33,106 bases of DNA, taken from an uncultured bacterium. Its GTDB lineage: Bacteria > Cyanobacteriota > Vampirovibrionia > Gastranaerophilales > Gastranaerophilaceae. A model generated the notes under the pieces. The model was not told the DNA's origin and ran no database searches. It saw nothing but the letters and a program-made list of their open reading frames with translations. Below, piece after piece: positions 18,259 through 25,865 of the stretch; within the stretch, counting starts at the first letter, position 1; the number at the start of each line of letters is the position of its first letter. The position numbers and the translations under genes were made by a program. The stretch is taken from NCBI GenBank assembly GCA_948433295.1, contig CAOJDT010000016.1, positions 1 to 33,106 of the forward strand, given 5' to 3'.

Positions 18259-18291
18259 AAAACGCTTCCTTTGAACAAGGAGGCGTTTTTT
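18259..18291 (+). terminator. Terminator after lysC
   Basis: Thirteen-bp stem AAAACGCTTCCTT / AAGGAGGCGTTTT with one G-T pair, followed by TTTTTTG. Confidence 0.9.
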
Positions 18292-18293
18292 GT

Positions 18294-18320
18294 AAAAAAA
18301 GAGCCTGTTTTTGCAGGCTC
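18294..18320 (-). terminator. Orphan minus-strand terminator
   Basis: Seven-bp stem GAGCCTG / CAGGCTC. On the minus strand it is followed by seven T (bases 18300-18294); on the plus strand there is no T-run. No minus-strand gene ends here, so it hints at an untranslated minus-strand transcript, or it may be a leftover. Confidence 0.5.
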
Positions 18321-18578
18321 GTTGGAATTAAGAATAGCTGGAAGTATGAAAAAGATTAATTATATTAAATCGAATTAGTGTATTTTTTACAATTACCCGC
18401 ATGGGTTATATGCAAGGATTAGTTATTCTTGTATAATTTTTAAATAAATACCTGTTTGGATATAGTAGCCAGACGGGTAAAATATTTCCATGAGAAATTA
18501 AGTGTAATTTATGCACTTTATATGAAAGCTTGTAATAATAATGGTTTTGGGAGTCTTTACAAAACTTTATAACAGGGG
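18321..18578. other. Gene-free structured stretch between lysC and the next gene
   Basis: About 260 bp without a supportable coding frame. It contains hairpins ACCC/GGGT near 18396-18407 and a 10-bp stem with two G-T pairs, ACCTGTTTGG / CCAGACGGGT, near 18450-18478, plus a TATAAT-like box near 18434. Combined with the minus-strand terminator at 18294 this could be a small RNA gene. I match it to no RNA family. Confidence 0.3.
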
Positions 18579-18607
18579 TTGACAAATAAATTATTCTGAT
18601 TTATAGT
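18579..18607 (+). promoter_or_regulatory. Strong sigma-70 promoter
   Basis: Consensus TTGACA at 18579-18584, 17-bp spacer, TATAGT at 18602-18607. It leaves a leader of about 55 nt before the ATG at 18669. Confidence 0.85.
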
Positions 18608-18621
18608 AAAAGTGTTAGATG

Positions 18622-18640
18622 AAGTGTTAAATGAACACTT
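18622..18640. promoter_or_regulatory. Inverted repeat in the mRNA leader of the 94-residue gene
   Basis: AAGTGTT-AAATG-AACACTT just downstream of the promoter, preceded by a partial direct copy (AGTGTTAGATG). The place fits an operator or a leader hairpin. No regulator is known. Confidence 0.4.
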
Positions 18641-18668
18641 AATTAAAACCTCACGAGAGGAGGACAAG

Positions 18669-18953
18669 ATGATTACAATTAATCCGATTAAATTTAATAA
18701 CACTAATAAATACATTTCGTTCGGTGAAGGAACTCCGAACAATCTTACCCCAAATATGGCTATCCTTTCGCTTCAGGCTCCTGATGCAAAAAGAGGCTTT
18801 ACAAGTAATATGCATTTATCTCAAAAAGCTGATGCTGTTAGAAATAACCTTTTCACTTCAGTTTTTAATAAATTCGTTAAAACTTATAACATTGCGGTTC
18901 AATCTGCAGGCGATGCTCAATGCAAACCTAAAAGACTTGATGTTGCAGTGTAA
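18669..18953 (+). CDS. Small hypothetical protein with N-terminal FG motif
   Basis: A 94-residue protein. An in-frame ATG lies 57 nt upstream, but GAGGAGG lies 6 nt before the ATG at 18669, so this is the start. The N-terminus MITINPIKFNN with ISFG at residues 18-21 resembles that of the 136-residue protein at 25866 (NFGA); both may belong to a lineage-specific group of small proteins with this tag. The rest is polar with no membrane segment or cysteine pattern. A consensus promoter suggests good expression. Function unknown. Confidence 0.8.
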   Translation: MITINPIKFNNTNKYISFGEGTPNNLTPNMAILSLQAPDAKRGFTSNMHLSQKADAVRNNLFTSVFNKFVKTYNIAVQSAGDAQCKPKRLDVAV

Positions 18954-19091
18954 TCACATTAGAATAATATTTTGATTTTATAAATTACATTTACCCCAAT
19001 ACTCTATAGTAATATACTCCATGTTACTAAAACATTATTTCATAATTCGGTTTATCCTTTCTCTTGTAGAAAGGGAAAGGGTAGACAAATT

Positions 19092-19469
19092 ATGGATAAA
19101 ATTAAAGAACTTCGACAAGACAGCAATCGTGCTAAAGAATTTTTTACACAATGTTTAGCTTATACTATTGGAGCTGTTGATTTGAAGGATTTAACCGAAG
19201 AAGGCGCTGTTAACGTGCTTGATGTTCGCAAAACGGCGGATTATGAGATTTCGCATATACCCGGTGCAATTTCAATTCCGAAAGATGAGCTTGATGCCAA
19301 TCTCGATAAACTTGATAAAAATGTTCTTACCGTAGTATATTCCTACGATGAATATTGTAATCTTGCGTCAAAAGCGTGTGTGATTCTTGCAGATTATAAA
19401 TATCCGTGTGTTCTGTTGAAAGGCGGATTTAAGGTTTGGAAAGAAGATTATCGATTTGCTTCGACTTAA
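19092..19469 (+). CDS. Rhodanese-like domain protein lacking the usual catalytic cysteine
   Basis: A single rhodanese-homology domain (about 30-120 of 125 residues), with VNVLDVRKTADYEISHIPGA (the CH2A region) and LKGGFKVWKE (CH2B). In active rhodaneses a strand such as VVYC opens the sulfur-binding loop; here it reads VVYSYDEYCNLAS, with Ser in place of the cysteine. Another cysteine lies five residues later (C94 region). Sulfurtransferase activity is therefore doubtful; the domain may bind or sense instead. A short hairpin lies directly before the ribosome site. No operon partner is present. Confidence 0.85.
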   Translation: MDKIKELRQDSNRAKEFFTQCLAYTIGAVDLKDLTEEGAVNVLDVRKTADYEISHIPGAISIPKDELDANLDKLDKNVLTVVYSYDEYCNLASKACVILADYKYPCVLLKGGFKVWKEDYRFAST

Positions 19470-19479
19470 ATATAATTTT

Positions 19480-19515
19480 CGGCGGTGCAGCATATTTTAT
19501 ATGTTTGCGCCGCCG
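19480..19515. terminator. Convergent terminator (rhodanese / minus-strand gene)
   Basis: Long imperfect hairpin with CGGCGG / CCGCCG at its base and CATAT / ATATG near the loop, followed on the plus strand by TCATTTAATTTTTT. It overlaps the last codons of the minus-strand gene. Confidence 0.5.
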
Positions 19516-20201
19516 TCATTTAATTTTTTAAAAACATTTTCACTGCCGTCTTTAGCTCTCACTGCATTTATTACAAATTCGTTAGCTTCTCTGTCTCTGG
19601 CGATTGCTTCTTTTAGCTCGAGCATGGATTTGTAATTTAAATTTTTTATGGATTTATCGTTCGGATTTTTGAGGTATTTTTTAAAATTTTCCTGTGCTTC
19701 AAAATTAAATCCCGGAAGCCCTATTTTTAAAGAGTACCATTTATAAAATTCTCTGAGCATATAATAGGGTTCAACTTCTCCAAAGCTCATTACTATTGCA
19801 GGTTTGAATTCAAAAGCAAATGAACCTTTAAGTATAAAGTTCAAATAAAGTGCCTTTTTGCCTTTAAGCTCGGTTATTAACCCTTGTTCTTCATTAATCT
19901 TTTTTAGAATCTGTTCTGCATTTTTTATTCGAAAGACTTTTGTCCCCTGAGCTTCTATATACTCAATATATTTTTGAGGATTGTTCTCGCAAGATTTCAT
20001 AATATCTGCAACATTGTCTTTAACCAATTGAATATTTTTTTCTGTTTCTGTTGAAAAAGTAAGGGTTTCCGTGGAAGAAATTACTGTCTTGCTTGTAGAG
20101 TTGGAAAAACTTGTATCCAAATGCTTGGAAAGTATTCTGCAGAGTACGTTTTCCTTAAGTTTAAGCATTGAGTATTTTATCTTTTTTGCAAAGTTTTTCA
20201 T
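19497..20201 (-). CDS. Hypothetical protein
   Basis: A 234-residue protein of unknown function. The first 30 residues are basic and amphipathic (MKNFAKKIKYSMLKLKENVL) but not a clear signal peptide. A Ser/Thr-rich stretch follows (about 31-55), then a mixed alpha/beta part with KALYLNFILKGSFAFEFKP and FGEVEPYYMLREFYKWYSL. The Shine-Dalgarno is weak. No family recognised and no conserved neighbour; it is convergent with the rhodanese-like gene and divergent from adhE. Confidence 0.72.
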   Translation of the reverse strand: MKNFAKKIKYSMLKLKENVLCRILSKHLDTSFSNSTSKTVISSTETLTFSTETEKNIQLVKDNVADIMKSCENNPQKYIEYIEAQGTKVFRIKNAEQILKKINEEQGLITELKGKKALYLNFILKGSFAFEFKPAIVMSFGEVEPYYMLREFYKWYSLKIGLPGFNFEAQENFKKYLKNPNDKSIKNLNYKSMLELKEAIARDREANEFVINAVRAKDGSENVFKKLNDGGANI

Positions 20202-20324
20202 AATAAAAGTATATCCTATTTGTGAATAAAATATGTCCTCTTGCTGGTTGAAATTCGAAATATTAAATTTAGATAAAGATTGTAAATATTACACTTGCTT
20301 TTTAAATATATTTGCTATAAAATG

Positions 20325-20348
20325 TAATTGTGAAATAAATCACAATTA
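20325..20348. promoter_or_regulatory. CRP- or Rex-type operator upstream of adhE
   Basis: Perfect inverted repeat TAATTGTGA-AATAAA-TCACAATTA, about 45 bp before the adhE ATG. The core TGTGA-N6-TCACA is the CRP-family consensus, and TTGTGA-N6-TCACAA also fits Rex, the NADH-sensing repressor that controls adhE in many anaerobes. It lies just after a TATAAA box near 20316, where a repressor would block RNA polymerase, which favours Rex. Confidence 0.75.
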
Positions 20349-20390
20349 ATTTAAATAAAATTAAATGTTTTATTAAAGGAGAAAATACTT

Positions 20391-23063
20391 ATGACAACAA
20401 AAAGCAAAAAAGCTGTTGAAACTCTCGAAAAGACTTTGAATAAGTCTACTATTGTTGACAGCGCAGAACAATTAGAATTGCTTATCGAAAGAGCTAAAAA
20501 AGCTCAAAAGATTTTTGCAACATTTACACAAGAACAGGTGGATGCAATTTTTAAAGCAGCGGCTACTGCTGCTGATAAAGCTCGTATTCCTCTTGCAAGA
20601 ATGGCTCACGAAGAAACCGGTATGGGCGTTTTGGAAGATAAAATTATTAAAAACCACTTTGCATCAGAATACATTTATAACAAACACAAAAACGCTAAAA
20701 CTTGCGGTATTATTAAAGAAGACAAAGCTAACGGTATTAAAGTCGTTGCTGAACCTCTCGGGGTTATTGCAGGTATCGTTCCTACAACAAACCCTACTTC
20801 AACTGCGATTTTCAAATCTTTAATCGCTTTGAAAACAAGAAACGCAATTATCTTCTCACCACACCCTAGAGCTAAAAAATGTACAATCGAAGCAGCAAGA
20901 ATTGTTCTTGAAGCTGCTGTTAAAGCAGGTGCACCGGAAGATATTATCGGATGGATTGATGTTCCTTCTATCGAATTGTCAAGCCAGTTGATGAAACACC
21001 GTTCTATCGCTTGCATCTTAGCAACAGGCGGTCCGGGAATGGTTACTGCAGCTTACTCATCAGGCAACCCTGCATTAGGCGTAGGTCCTGGTAACGCTGC
21101 TGCTGTTATTGACGAAACTGCTGATATTAAAATGGCTGTTTCTTCAATTCTTATGTCAAAGACTTTCGACAACGGTATGATTTGTGCATCAGAACAATCT
21201 GTTGTTGTTGTTGATAAAGTTTACGAAGAAGTTAAAAAAGAATTCATCTACAGAGGTGCTTACCTGTTGAGCAAATCTGAAGAAAAGAAAATGATTGACC
21301 TTCCGTTTATTGACCCGAAACGTGGTACAGCTCACCCTGACATCGTTGGTCAAAGCGCACACAGAATTGCTGAACTTTCAGGTTTTGAAGTTCCTAAAAC
21401 AGCAAAAATTCTTCTTGCAGAAAGACCTTCAGTAGATTGGGAAGATCCGTTCTCAAGAGAAAAATTATCTCCAATTTTGACTATGTACAGAGCAAAAGAT
21501 TTTGATGAAGCAACAGAAATGACATACGAATTGGTATCAAAAGGCGGCGCAGGTCACACTGCAGACCTTTATACAGATACCCGCAGTCAGGAAAGAGTTG
21601 ACAAATTCGCAGAAAAAATGCCTGCTTGCCGTGTATTGATTAACTCACCTTCAGCACAGGGTGGTATTGGTGATTTGTACAACTTTAAACTTGAACCGTC
21701 ACTTTCGCTCGGTTGCGGCTCATGGGGTAAAAACGCCGTTTCTGGCAACATCGGTGTTGAAAACTTGTTGAACTACAAAACTGTTGCCGAAAGGAGAGAA
21801 AACATGTTATGGTCTAAAGTTCCGCCGAAAATTTACTTCAAAAGAGGTTCAGTTGACCTTGCTCTCCGTGAACTTGAAGGCAAAAAACGTGCTTTCATCG
21901 TTACTGACAGATTCTTGTTCAACTCAGGTGCCGTTGATTCAATCGTTAAAGTGTTGGATGAAATCGGTATTGACCACCAAATCTTCTTTGATGTTAAACC
22001 GGATCCTACATTGTCTACAATTAATCAGGCTATGGAAATCATCAGACCTTACGAACCTGACGTAATCATTTCGTTAGGCGGCGGTTCTCCTATGGATGCT
22101 GCTAAAATTATGTGGTTAATGTATGAACAACCTGATACAGTATTCGAAGATATCTCTATGAGATTTATGGATATCAGAAAACGTATTTGCAGAATTCCTG
22201 ATTTGGGTAAAAAAGCTACAATGGTTGCTATCCCAACTACTTCAGGTACAGGTTCGGAAGTTACACCTTTCGCTATCATTACTGATGACGAAACTCACGT
22301 AAAATACGCTATTGCTGATTACGCATTGACTCCTAATATGGCTATCATTGACCCTAACTTCGTTGACGGTATGCCTAAAGGCTTGACTGCTGCATCAGGT
22401 ATTGATGCTCTTGTTCACGCAATCGAAGCTTACGTTTCAGCATTGGCTACAAACTTCACAAACTCAAATGCTTTGGAAGCTACAAAACTTGTATTCAAAT
22501 ACCTTGAAAGATCTTGGACAGAAGGTTCTAACGACCCTATAGCAAGAGAAAAAATGCACTATGCGGCTACAATTGCAGGTATGGCATTTGCTAACTCATT
22601 CTTAGGTTTGTGCCACTCTATGGCTCACAAATTGGGTGCAATGTTCAGCGTACCTCACGGTGTTGCTAACGCATTGCTCATCAGACAGGTAATCAAATAC
22701 AATGCTGTTGATTGTCCGAAAAAACAATGTATCTTCCCTCAATACAAATTCCCTAATGCAAAAGCTAAATACGGTCAAATCGCCGACGAACTCGGCTTGG
22801 GCGGTAAGAATGACGATGAAAAAGTTGCATTGTTAATCGAAGCAATTGACAAATTGATGAAATCAGTAAATCTTCCAAATTCAATCAAAGACTTCGGCGT
22901 ATCAGAAGCAGACTTCAACGCTAAGTTAGACGAAATGGTTGAACTTGCATTCGACGATCAATGTACAGGTGCAAACCCTGCATATCCGTTGATGGAAGAT
23001 ATCAAATCTATCTACAAAGACGCTTACGAAGGTATCGTTAGAGATTACTACGAAACTAAGTAG
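20391..23063 (+). CDS. adhE: Bifunctional acetaldehyde-CoA / alcohol dehydrogenase AdhE
   Basis: Converts acetyl-CoA to ethanol in two NADH-consuming steps, the main redox outlet in ethanol fermentation; the enzyme forms spirosomes in the cytoplasm. The 890 residues match the family. The N-terminal aldehyde dehydrogenase (about 25-455) has catalytic C265 (NGMICASEQ). The linker follows, then the iron alcohol dehydrogenase (about 480-885) with the NAD loop GGGSPMDAAK and iron ligands D672, H676, H742 and H756. AAAGGAG is 9 nt before the ATG. Codons are strongly biased compared with neighbours (many AAC, TAC, TTC), a sign of high expression. The palindrome at 20325-20348 probably controls it. 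Confidence 0.98.
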   Translation: MTTKSKKAVETLEKTLNKSTIVDSAEQLELLIERAKKAQKIFATFTQEQVDAIFKAAATAADKARIPLARMAHEETGMGVLEDKIIKNHFASEYIYNKHKNAKTCGIIKEDKANGIKVVAEPLGVIAGIVPTTNPTSTAIFKSLIALKTRNAIIFSPHPRAKKCTIEAARIVLEAAVKAGAPEDIIGWIDVPSIELSSQLMKHRSIACILATGGPGMVTAAYSSGNPALGVGPGNAAAVIDETADIKMAVSSILMSKTFDNGMICASEQSVVVVDKVYEEVKKEFIYRGAYLLSKSEEKKMIDLPFIDPKRGTAHPDIVGQSAHRIAELSGFEVPKTAKILLAERPSVDWEDPFSREKLSPILTMYRAKDFDEATEMTYELVSKGGAGHTADLYTDTRSQERVDKFAEKMPACRVLINSPSAQGGIGDLYNFKLEPSLSLGCGSWGKNAVSGNIGVENLLNYKTVAERRENMLWSKVPPKIYFKRGSVDLALRELEGKKRAFIVTDRFLFNSGAVDSIVKVLDEIGIDHQIFFDVKPDPTLSTINQAMEIIRPYEPDVIISLGGGSPMDAAKIMWLMYEQPDTVFEDISMRFMDIRKRICRIPDLGKKATMVAIPTTSGTGSEVTPFAIITDDETHVKYAIADYALTPNMAIIDPNFVDGMPKGLTAASGIDALVHAIEAYVSALATNFTNSNALEATKLVFKYLERSWTEGSNDPIAREKMHYAATIAGMAFANSFLGLCHSMAHKLGAMFSVPHGVANALLIRQVIKYNAVDCPKKQCIFPQYKFPNAKAKYGQIADELGLGGKNDDEKVALLIEAIDKLMKSVNLPNSIKDFGVSEADFNAKLDEMVELAFDDQCTGANPAYPLMEDIKSIYKDAYEGIVRDYYETK

Positions 23064-23091
23064 GTCTTCTAAAAAACTGAAAAACTAAGAT

Positions 23092-23125
23092 AAAAAAGAA
23101 CCGCTATTTATAGCGGTTCTTTTTT
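23092..23125. terminator. Terminator between adhE and the first prepilin gene
   Basis: Perfect 15-bp stem AAAAAAGAACCGCTA / TAGCGGTTCTTTTTT with a TTTA loop. Symmetric A- and T-runs make it bidirectional for the two convergent genes. Confidence 0.95.
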
Positions 23126-23138
23126 AGTTATTGTAATT

Positions 23139-23861
23139 TTAAAATTTGAGTGGGTAATCTTTAGGAAATTTCCAGCCATTACGATATAATAAATGTGTAC
23201 ATTCTGCACCTTGCCAAACCCCACTAGTTATGCAATTTTTAATCAAAAAATCTGTTGATTGATTATCTACACTTTCGGGATTGCCAACTTTAATGCGATT
23301 TTTTATTCCTCTAAAATTACAAATTGAAAAGACAAAAATATCTTGTCCCATAATTGTTCGTCCTCGGGAACCATTTACATCTGCAAATATAATTAGACTT
23401 TTTCCGGGGGTTGGCCAATCTGAATAATATGATGTTGTTATTCCAAAAATTTTTCCATCAGGAAGCGCATATTTTGGCATATATTGACCAGTAGTTTCTA
23501 ATTCTCCATGCATCTTTGTTTCGGTTGGTTTGTACCAGGTTGTGAAAGCTCCATTTGGTACCATGCAGTAAGATGATGAGTTTTGTCCATATTTTCCACA
23601 TGGGTATAATTTCATATATGGAGCCATATATTTTTCTACAATAGCGTTTGCGTCAAGACTCCAATCCCAACTATCAAATGGACCAAAATCATTTTCAGCA
23701 ATTCTGAACCATTTTTCTAATTCTGAATAAGTTTTTTGTAATTCAATTTCAATTATATATTTTTCGTATTTCGAGGTTATTATAGATAGTGTCATTGCTG
23801 CAACTATACCTATAATTCCGAGGGTGATTAAAACTTCAGCGAGAGTAAAACCTTTTTTCAA
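23139..23861 (-). CDS. Type IV pilin-like protein (prepilin) 1
   Basis: A 240-residue prepilin: short basic leader MKKG, prepilin-peptidase site G|FTLAEV with the assembly glutamate at +5, then the hydrophobic helix LITLGIIGIVAAMTLSII. The globular part has four or more cysteines (LYPCGKY, SYCMVP, ICNFRG, NCITS) and ends in NGWKFPKDYPLKF, a motif shared with the two other pilins here. The start is TTG at 23861, chosen because GGAGG lies 5 nt upstream; the other in-frame TTG (23873) overlaps that site. It would be exported, cleaved and built into a pilus or pseudopilus by machinery such as PilMN-PilO. A strong promoter lies at 23895-23923. Confidence 0.88.
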   Translation of the reverse strand: MKKGFTLAEVLITLGIIGIVAAMTLSIITSKYEKYIIEIELQKTYSELEKWFRIAENDFGPFDSWDWSLDANAIVEKYMAPYMKLYPCGKYGQNSSSYCMVPNGAFTTWYKPTETKMHGELETTGQYMPKYALPDGKIFGITTSYYSDWPTPGKSLIIFADVNGSRGRTIMGQDIFVFSICNFRGIKNRIKVGNPESVDNQSTDFLIKNCITSGVWQGAECTHLLYRNGWKFPKDYPLKF

Positions 23862-23894
23862 AATAACCTCCAAAATATTGATAGTTCTATCTAT

Positions 23895-23923
23895 ATTATC
23901 ACATATATTGCCAATTTTGTCAA
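23895..23923 (-). promoter_or_regulatory. Promoter of prepilin 1
   Basis: On the minus strand: consensus TTGACA (23923-23918), 17-bp spacer, GATAAT (23900-23895), about 34 bp before the TTG start. Confidence 0.8.
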
Positions 23924-24007
23924 TATAATAGTAATTATTTTAAAAATTAGCACTTAAATAGTATGTTTGTAATTGTTCATAAACAATAAAATAAAAAAAG
24001 AGGTTTT

Positions 24008-24319
24008 ATGAACACAAAAGAATTATTAGGGTTAAGAGTAAAAGAATTTCGCAAATTACGTAAAATTACTCAGGAAAAATTATCTGAGCTTGTGGGTGTG
24101 GATAATGGTTATATAAGCAAACTTGAAGTAGGACAAAATTTCCCATCAATTACAACGCTCGAAAAAATTGCAAAAGTACTTGATGTAGAGCTTTACGAAC
24201 TATTTCAGTACACGTCAATAAAGGAAAAGGATTTTAAAGCTGATATCATAAAAATTTATGATAGACTTTCTAAAGAAAAACAGTTTACTCTTTATAGGGT
24301 TGCTAAAGCTATGGAATAA
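24008..24319 (+). CDS. XRE-family transcriptional regulator
   Basis: A 103-residue Cro/C1-type DNA-binding protein. The HTH is at about 8-62 (LRKITQEKLSELVGVDNGYI, then SKLEVGQNFPS), followed by a helical extension of about 35 residues ending KQFTLYRVAKAME that may dimerise. AGAGG is 6 nt before the ATG. It lies between two prepilin genes that both face away from or towards it, so control of pilin genes is a reasonable guess but unproven. It is not a close copy of the XRE protein at 5738. Confidence 0.9.
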   Translation: MNTKELLGLRVKEFRKLRKITQEKLSELVGVDNGYISKLEVGQNFPSITTLEKIAKVLDVELYELFQYTSIKEKDFKADIIKIYDRLSKEKQFTLYRVAKAME

Positions 24320-24346
24320 ATGAACCGTCATTCATAACTTTTTTTT
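24320..24346 (+). terminator. Weak terminator after the XRE gene
   Basis: Short stem ATGAA / TTCAT followed by AAC and eight T, overlapping the stop of the convergent prepilin gene. Confidence 0.4.
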
Positions 24347-25044
24347 ATTTAAGCCATGGATAGTCATCAGGAATTTTCCAGCCGTTTATTTGAATAAGTT
24401 TAGTACTGTTGTAAGGAGAATTGTACAGCCCTCTTTCCGTACAGTCCCAATCGTCTGTAATAAATGGCTCTAAACCTTTGTTTTTAAATATAGTTGTTTT
24501 GCAACCTGTAAAGTTTTGATCCATTTGAAAAGGAAAAACTGTTTTCCCTTTTACATCACTTTTTTCCTTGTCGGAAGCTGTAGGATAAAAATAATAATCC
24601 CAAGGATGTTTAATTCTTAGGCAAGAGCCGTCTGTAAAATATACAACAAATCCTTCATAGCCAAAATTATATTTTGTATATGATAAATATGGTTTAAGAT
24701 AAATTTCAAAAAAATAATTAAGGCACTCTTCTGATTCATGTTTTCCATTGGAACACTCCTCAGAGGCAACAATTTGACTATGCCAGTTAGATTTCTCTCC
24801 GTTATTTATTTCAGACAGGTTGATTGCTTGATTCATGGCAGAGTAAAATTTTTTTAATCTGGCTTCAATAGTGTTTTTCTTATAATTCATTACAAGCGTC
24901 GGTATAGTCATTGCCGCAACGATACCTATAATACCCAAAGTAATTAAAACTTCAGCCAGGGTGAAACCATTGATATAAGGAGACTTACGGCTAAAGAAGC
25001 CCCCCCCCTATTCTCTGAAATGTAGATGTAGTCTTTGTTTTCAT
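24345..25044 (-). CDS. Type IV pilin-like protein 2, out of frame at a G9 tract (phase-variable candidate)
   Basis: The gene starts at ATG 25044, with GGAG six bases upstream, and codes MKTKTTSTFQRIGGG up to nine consecutive G (25008-25000). With nine G the frame closes at once (GLL, TAG at 24993-24991). With eight G it continues as FFSRKSPYINGFTLAEV and on to the stop at 24345, giving a 232-residue prepilin: long leader, G|FTLAEV cleavage site, hydrophobic helix, cysteines, and the C-terminal motif INGWKIPDDYPWLK. Without the leader the longest frame has no start with a ribosome site (only an internal TTG in the hydrophobic helix). So the gene is off as sequenced, either by reversible slippage or by mutation. 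The globular half shows no other lesion. Confidence 0.8.
25000..25008 (-). repeat. Homopolymeric G9 tract in prepilin 2
   Basis: Nine G on the coding strand, codons 13 onward of the prepilin. Tract length decides whether the leader joins the pilin (8 or 11 G) or not (9 or 10 G). Such runs are rare by chance in this AT-rich sequence. Confidence 0.9.
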
Positions 25045-25114
25045 TGTATTCTCCTTTTTTGTATGCATATAATTATTATAACTATTTTTTTTACAAATTG
25101 CAAGACAGGTTAAC

Positions 25115-25143
25115 TTGACATTAAGTTTTGTCTTATATATTAT
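25115..25143 (+). promoter_or_regulatory. Promoter of tRNA-Cys
   Basis: Consensus TTGACA at 25115-25120, 17-bp spacer, TATTAT at 25138-25143; transcription would begin about 8 bp before the tRNA. Confidence 0.8.
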
Positions 25144-25158
25144 AAAGAAACGAGGTGA

Positions 25159-25230
25159 GGCGACATGGCCAAGTGGTAAGGCAGAAGCCTGCAAAGCTTT
25201 TATCCCCCAGTTCGAATCTGGGTGTCGCCT
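25159..25230 (+). tRNA. tRNA-Cys (anticodon GCA)
   Basis: Acceptor arms GGCGACA / TGTCGCC with discriminator T, D-arm region TGGCCAAGTGGTAAGGC, anticodon stem GAAGC / GCTTT around loop CTGCAAA (GCA), T-arm CCCAGTTCGAATCTGGG. CCA is not encoded. U73 is the cysteine identity base. Confidence 0.95.
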
Positions 25231-25254
25231 TTTTAATTTAAAAAAGGAGTTATT

Positions 25255-25488
25255 ATGGGAAAGATTTTCGGTATTTCGAATTTGCCGGTATCAACGATAG
25301 AATCTACTATAAAACCGGTTTCTGACGAGATTCCTAAAGTTTATCCAAAAATCGTTAAAAAAGTTACAAATCAATCAGATAAATTTGTTTCAATAAATAA
25401 AACTCCTGAACCAAATGCCTTTGTAAAAATGCGTAACGGCTTTGGAAAATTAATGTCACACTTTAGTCATCCGAAAACAAAAGCATAG
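25255..25488 (+). CDS. Small hypothetical protein between two tRNA genes
   Basis: A 77-residue basic, proline- and lysine-rich protein with no membrane segment or known motif. The ATG has AAGGAG 6 nt upstream, which supports real translation. It begins 24 bp after tRNA-Cys and could be read from the tRNA promoter because no terminator lies between them. Function unknown. Confidence 0.7.
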   Translation: MGKIFGISNLPVSTIESTIKPVSDEIPKVYPKIVKKVTNQSDKFVSINKTPEPNAFVKMRNGFGKLMSHFSHPKTKA

Positions 25489-25547
25489 CATTTTGAGAGA
25501 TAGGCAGCGCATCTTCAAAAACGAAGTTTTTTGACAAAAGAATATTG

Positions 25548-25620
25548 GGGCGATTGGCGCAGTTGGTAGCGCATCACATCGACATTGTGGGGGTCACGTG
25601 TTCGAGTCACGTATCGCCCA
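25548..25620 (+). tRNA. tRNA-Val (anticodon GAC)
   Basis: Acceptor arms GGGCGAT / ATCGCCC, discriminator A, D-arm GCGCAGTTGGTAGCGC, anticodon loop TCGACAT (GAC) between TCACA and TGTGG, T-arm ACGTGTTCGAGTCACGT. CCA is not encoded. Confidence 0.95.
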
Positions 25621-25651
25621 AATAAGGAGGGGTTCACGCCCCTCTTTTTTA
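25617..25651 (+). repeat. 35-bp direct repeat, copy 1 (tRNA-Val 3' end plus terminator)
   Basis: Begins with the last four bases of tRNA-Val and covers the whole terminator. Identical to 26370-26404, 753 bp away. Confidence 0.9.
25627..25650 (+). terminator. Terminator of tRNA-Val
   Basis: Stem GAGGGG / CCCCTC with loop TTCACG, followed by TTTTTT. Confidence 0.9.
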
Positions 25652-25694
25652 GTACGTGACGAGAACACACAAAGCGTGAGCTTTGTCAGAGTTC

Positions 25695-25763
25695 GAGCGC
25701 GAGTGAGCTGAGGGCGGAGGAGTTTTCTTTGGAGTAAGCAAAGCTTGCGAAAAGAAAATCCGC
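25695..25763. repeat. Composite palindromic element after tRNA-Val
   Basis: The gap 25652-25865 holds no gene. It contains a core GAGCGCGAGTGAGCTGAGG (25695-25713) that recurs with two changes in the prepilin 3 leader (31644-31662), and nested inverted repeats GCGGA...TCCGC, TTTTCTTT...AAAGAAAA, with GCAAAGCTTGC at the tip. Confidence 0.6.
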
Positions 25764-25865
25764 AGTTTTTCTCGCTATCATCTATATAATTTGAAATGGT
25801 ACTCTAGCAAAATTTATTTTTACGGGTTTTGTGATAATATGATATAAAATTAAGGAGTATAATAA

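Noticed and set aside
25115-25300. Plus-strand frame across tRNA-Cys
   Set aside because: It overlaps the tRNA and its promoter and runs into the ribosome site of the next gene; a shadow of the RNA gene.
25501-25540. Terminator between the 77-residue gene and tRNA-Val
   Set aside because: The stem CTTC/GAAG is only four pairs with a six-base loop; the T-run alone is not enough to claim a terminator.
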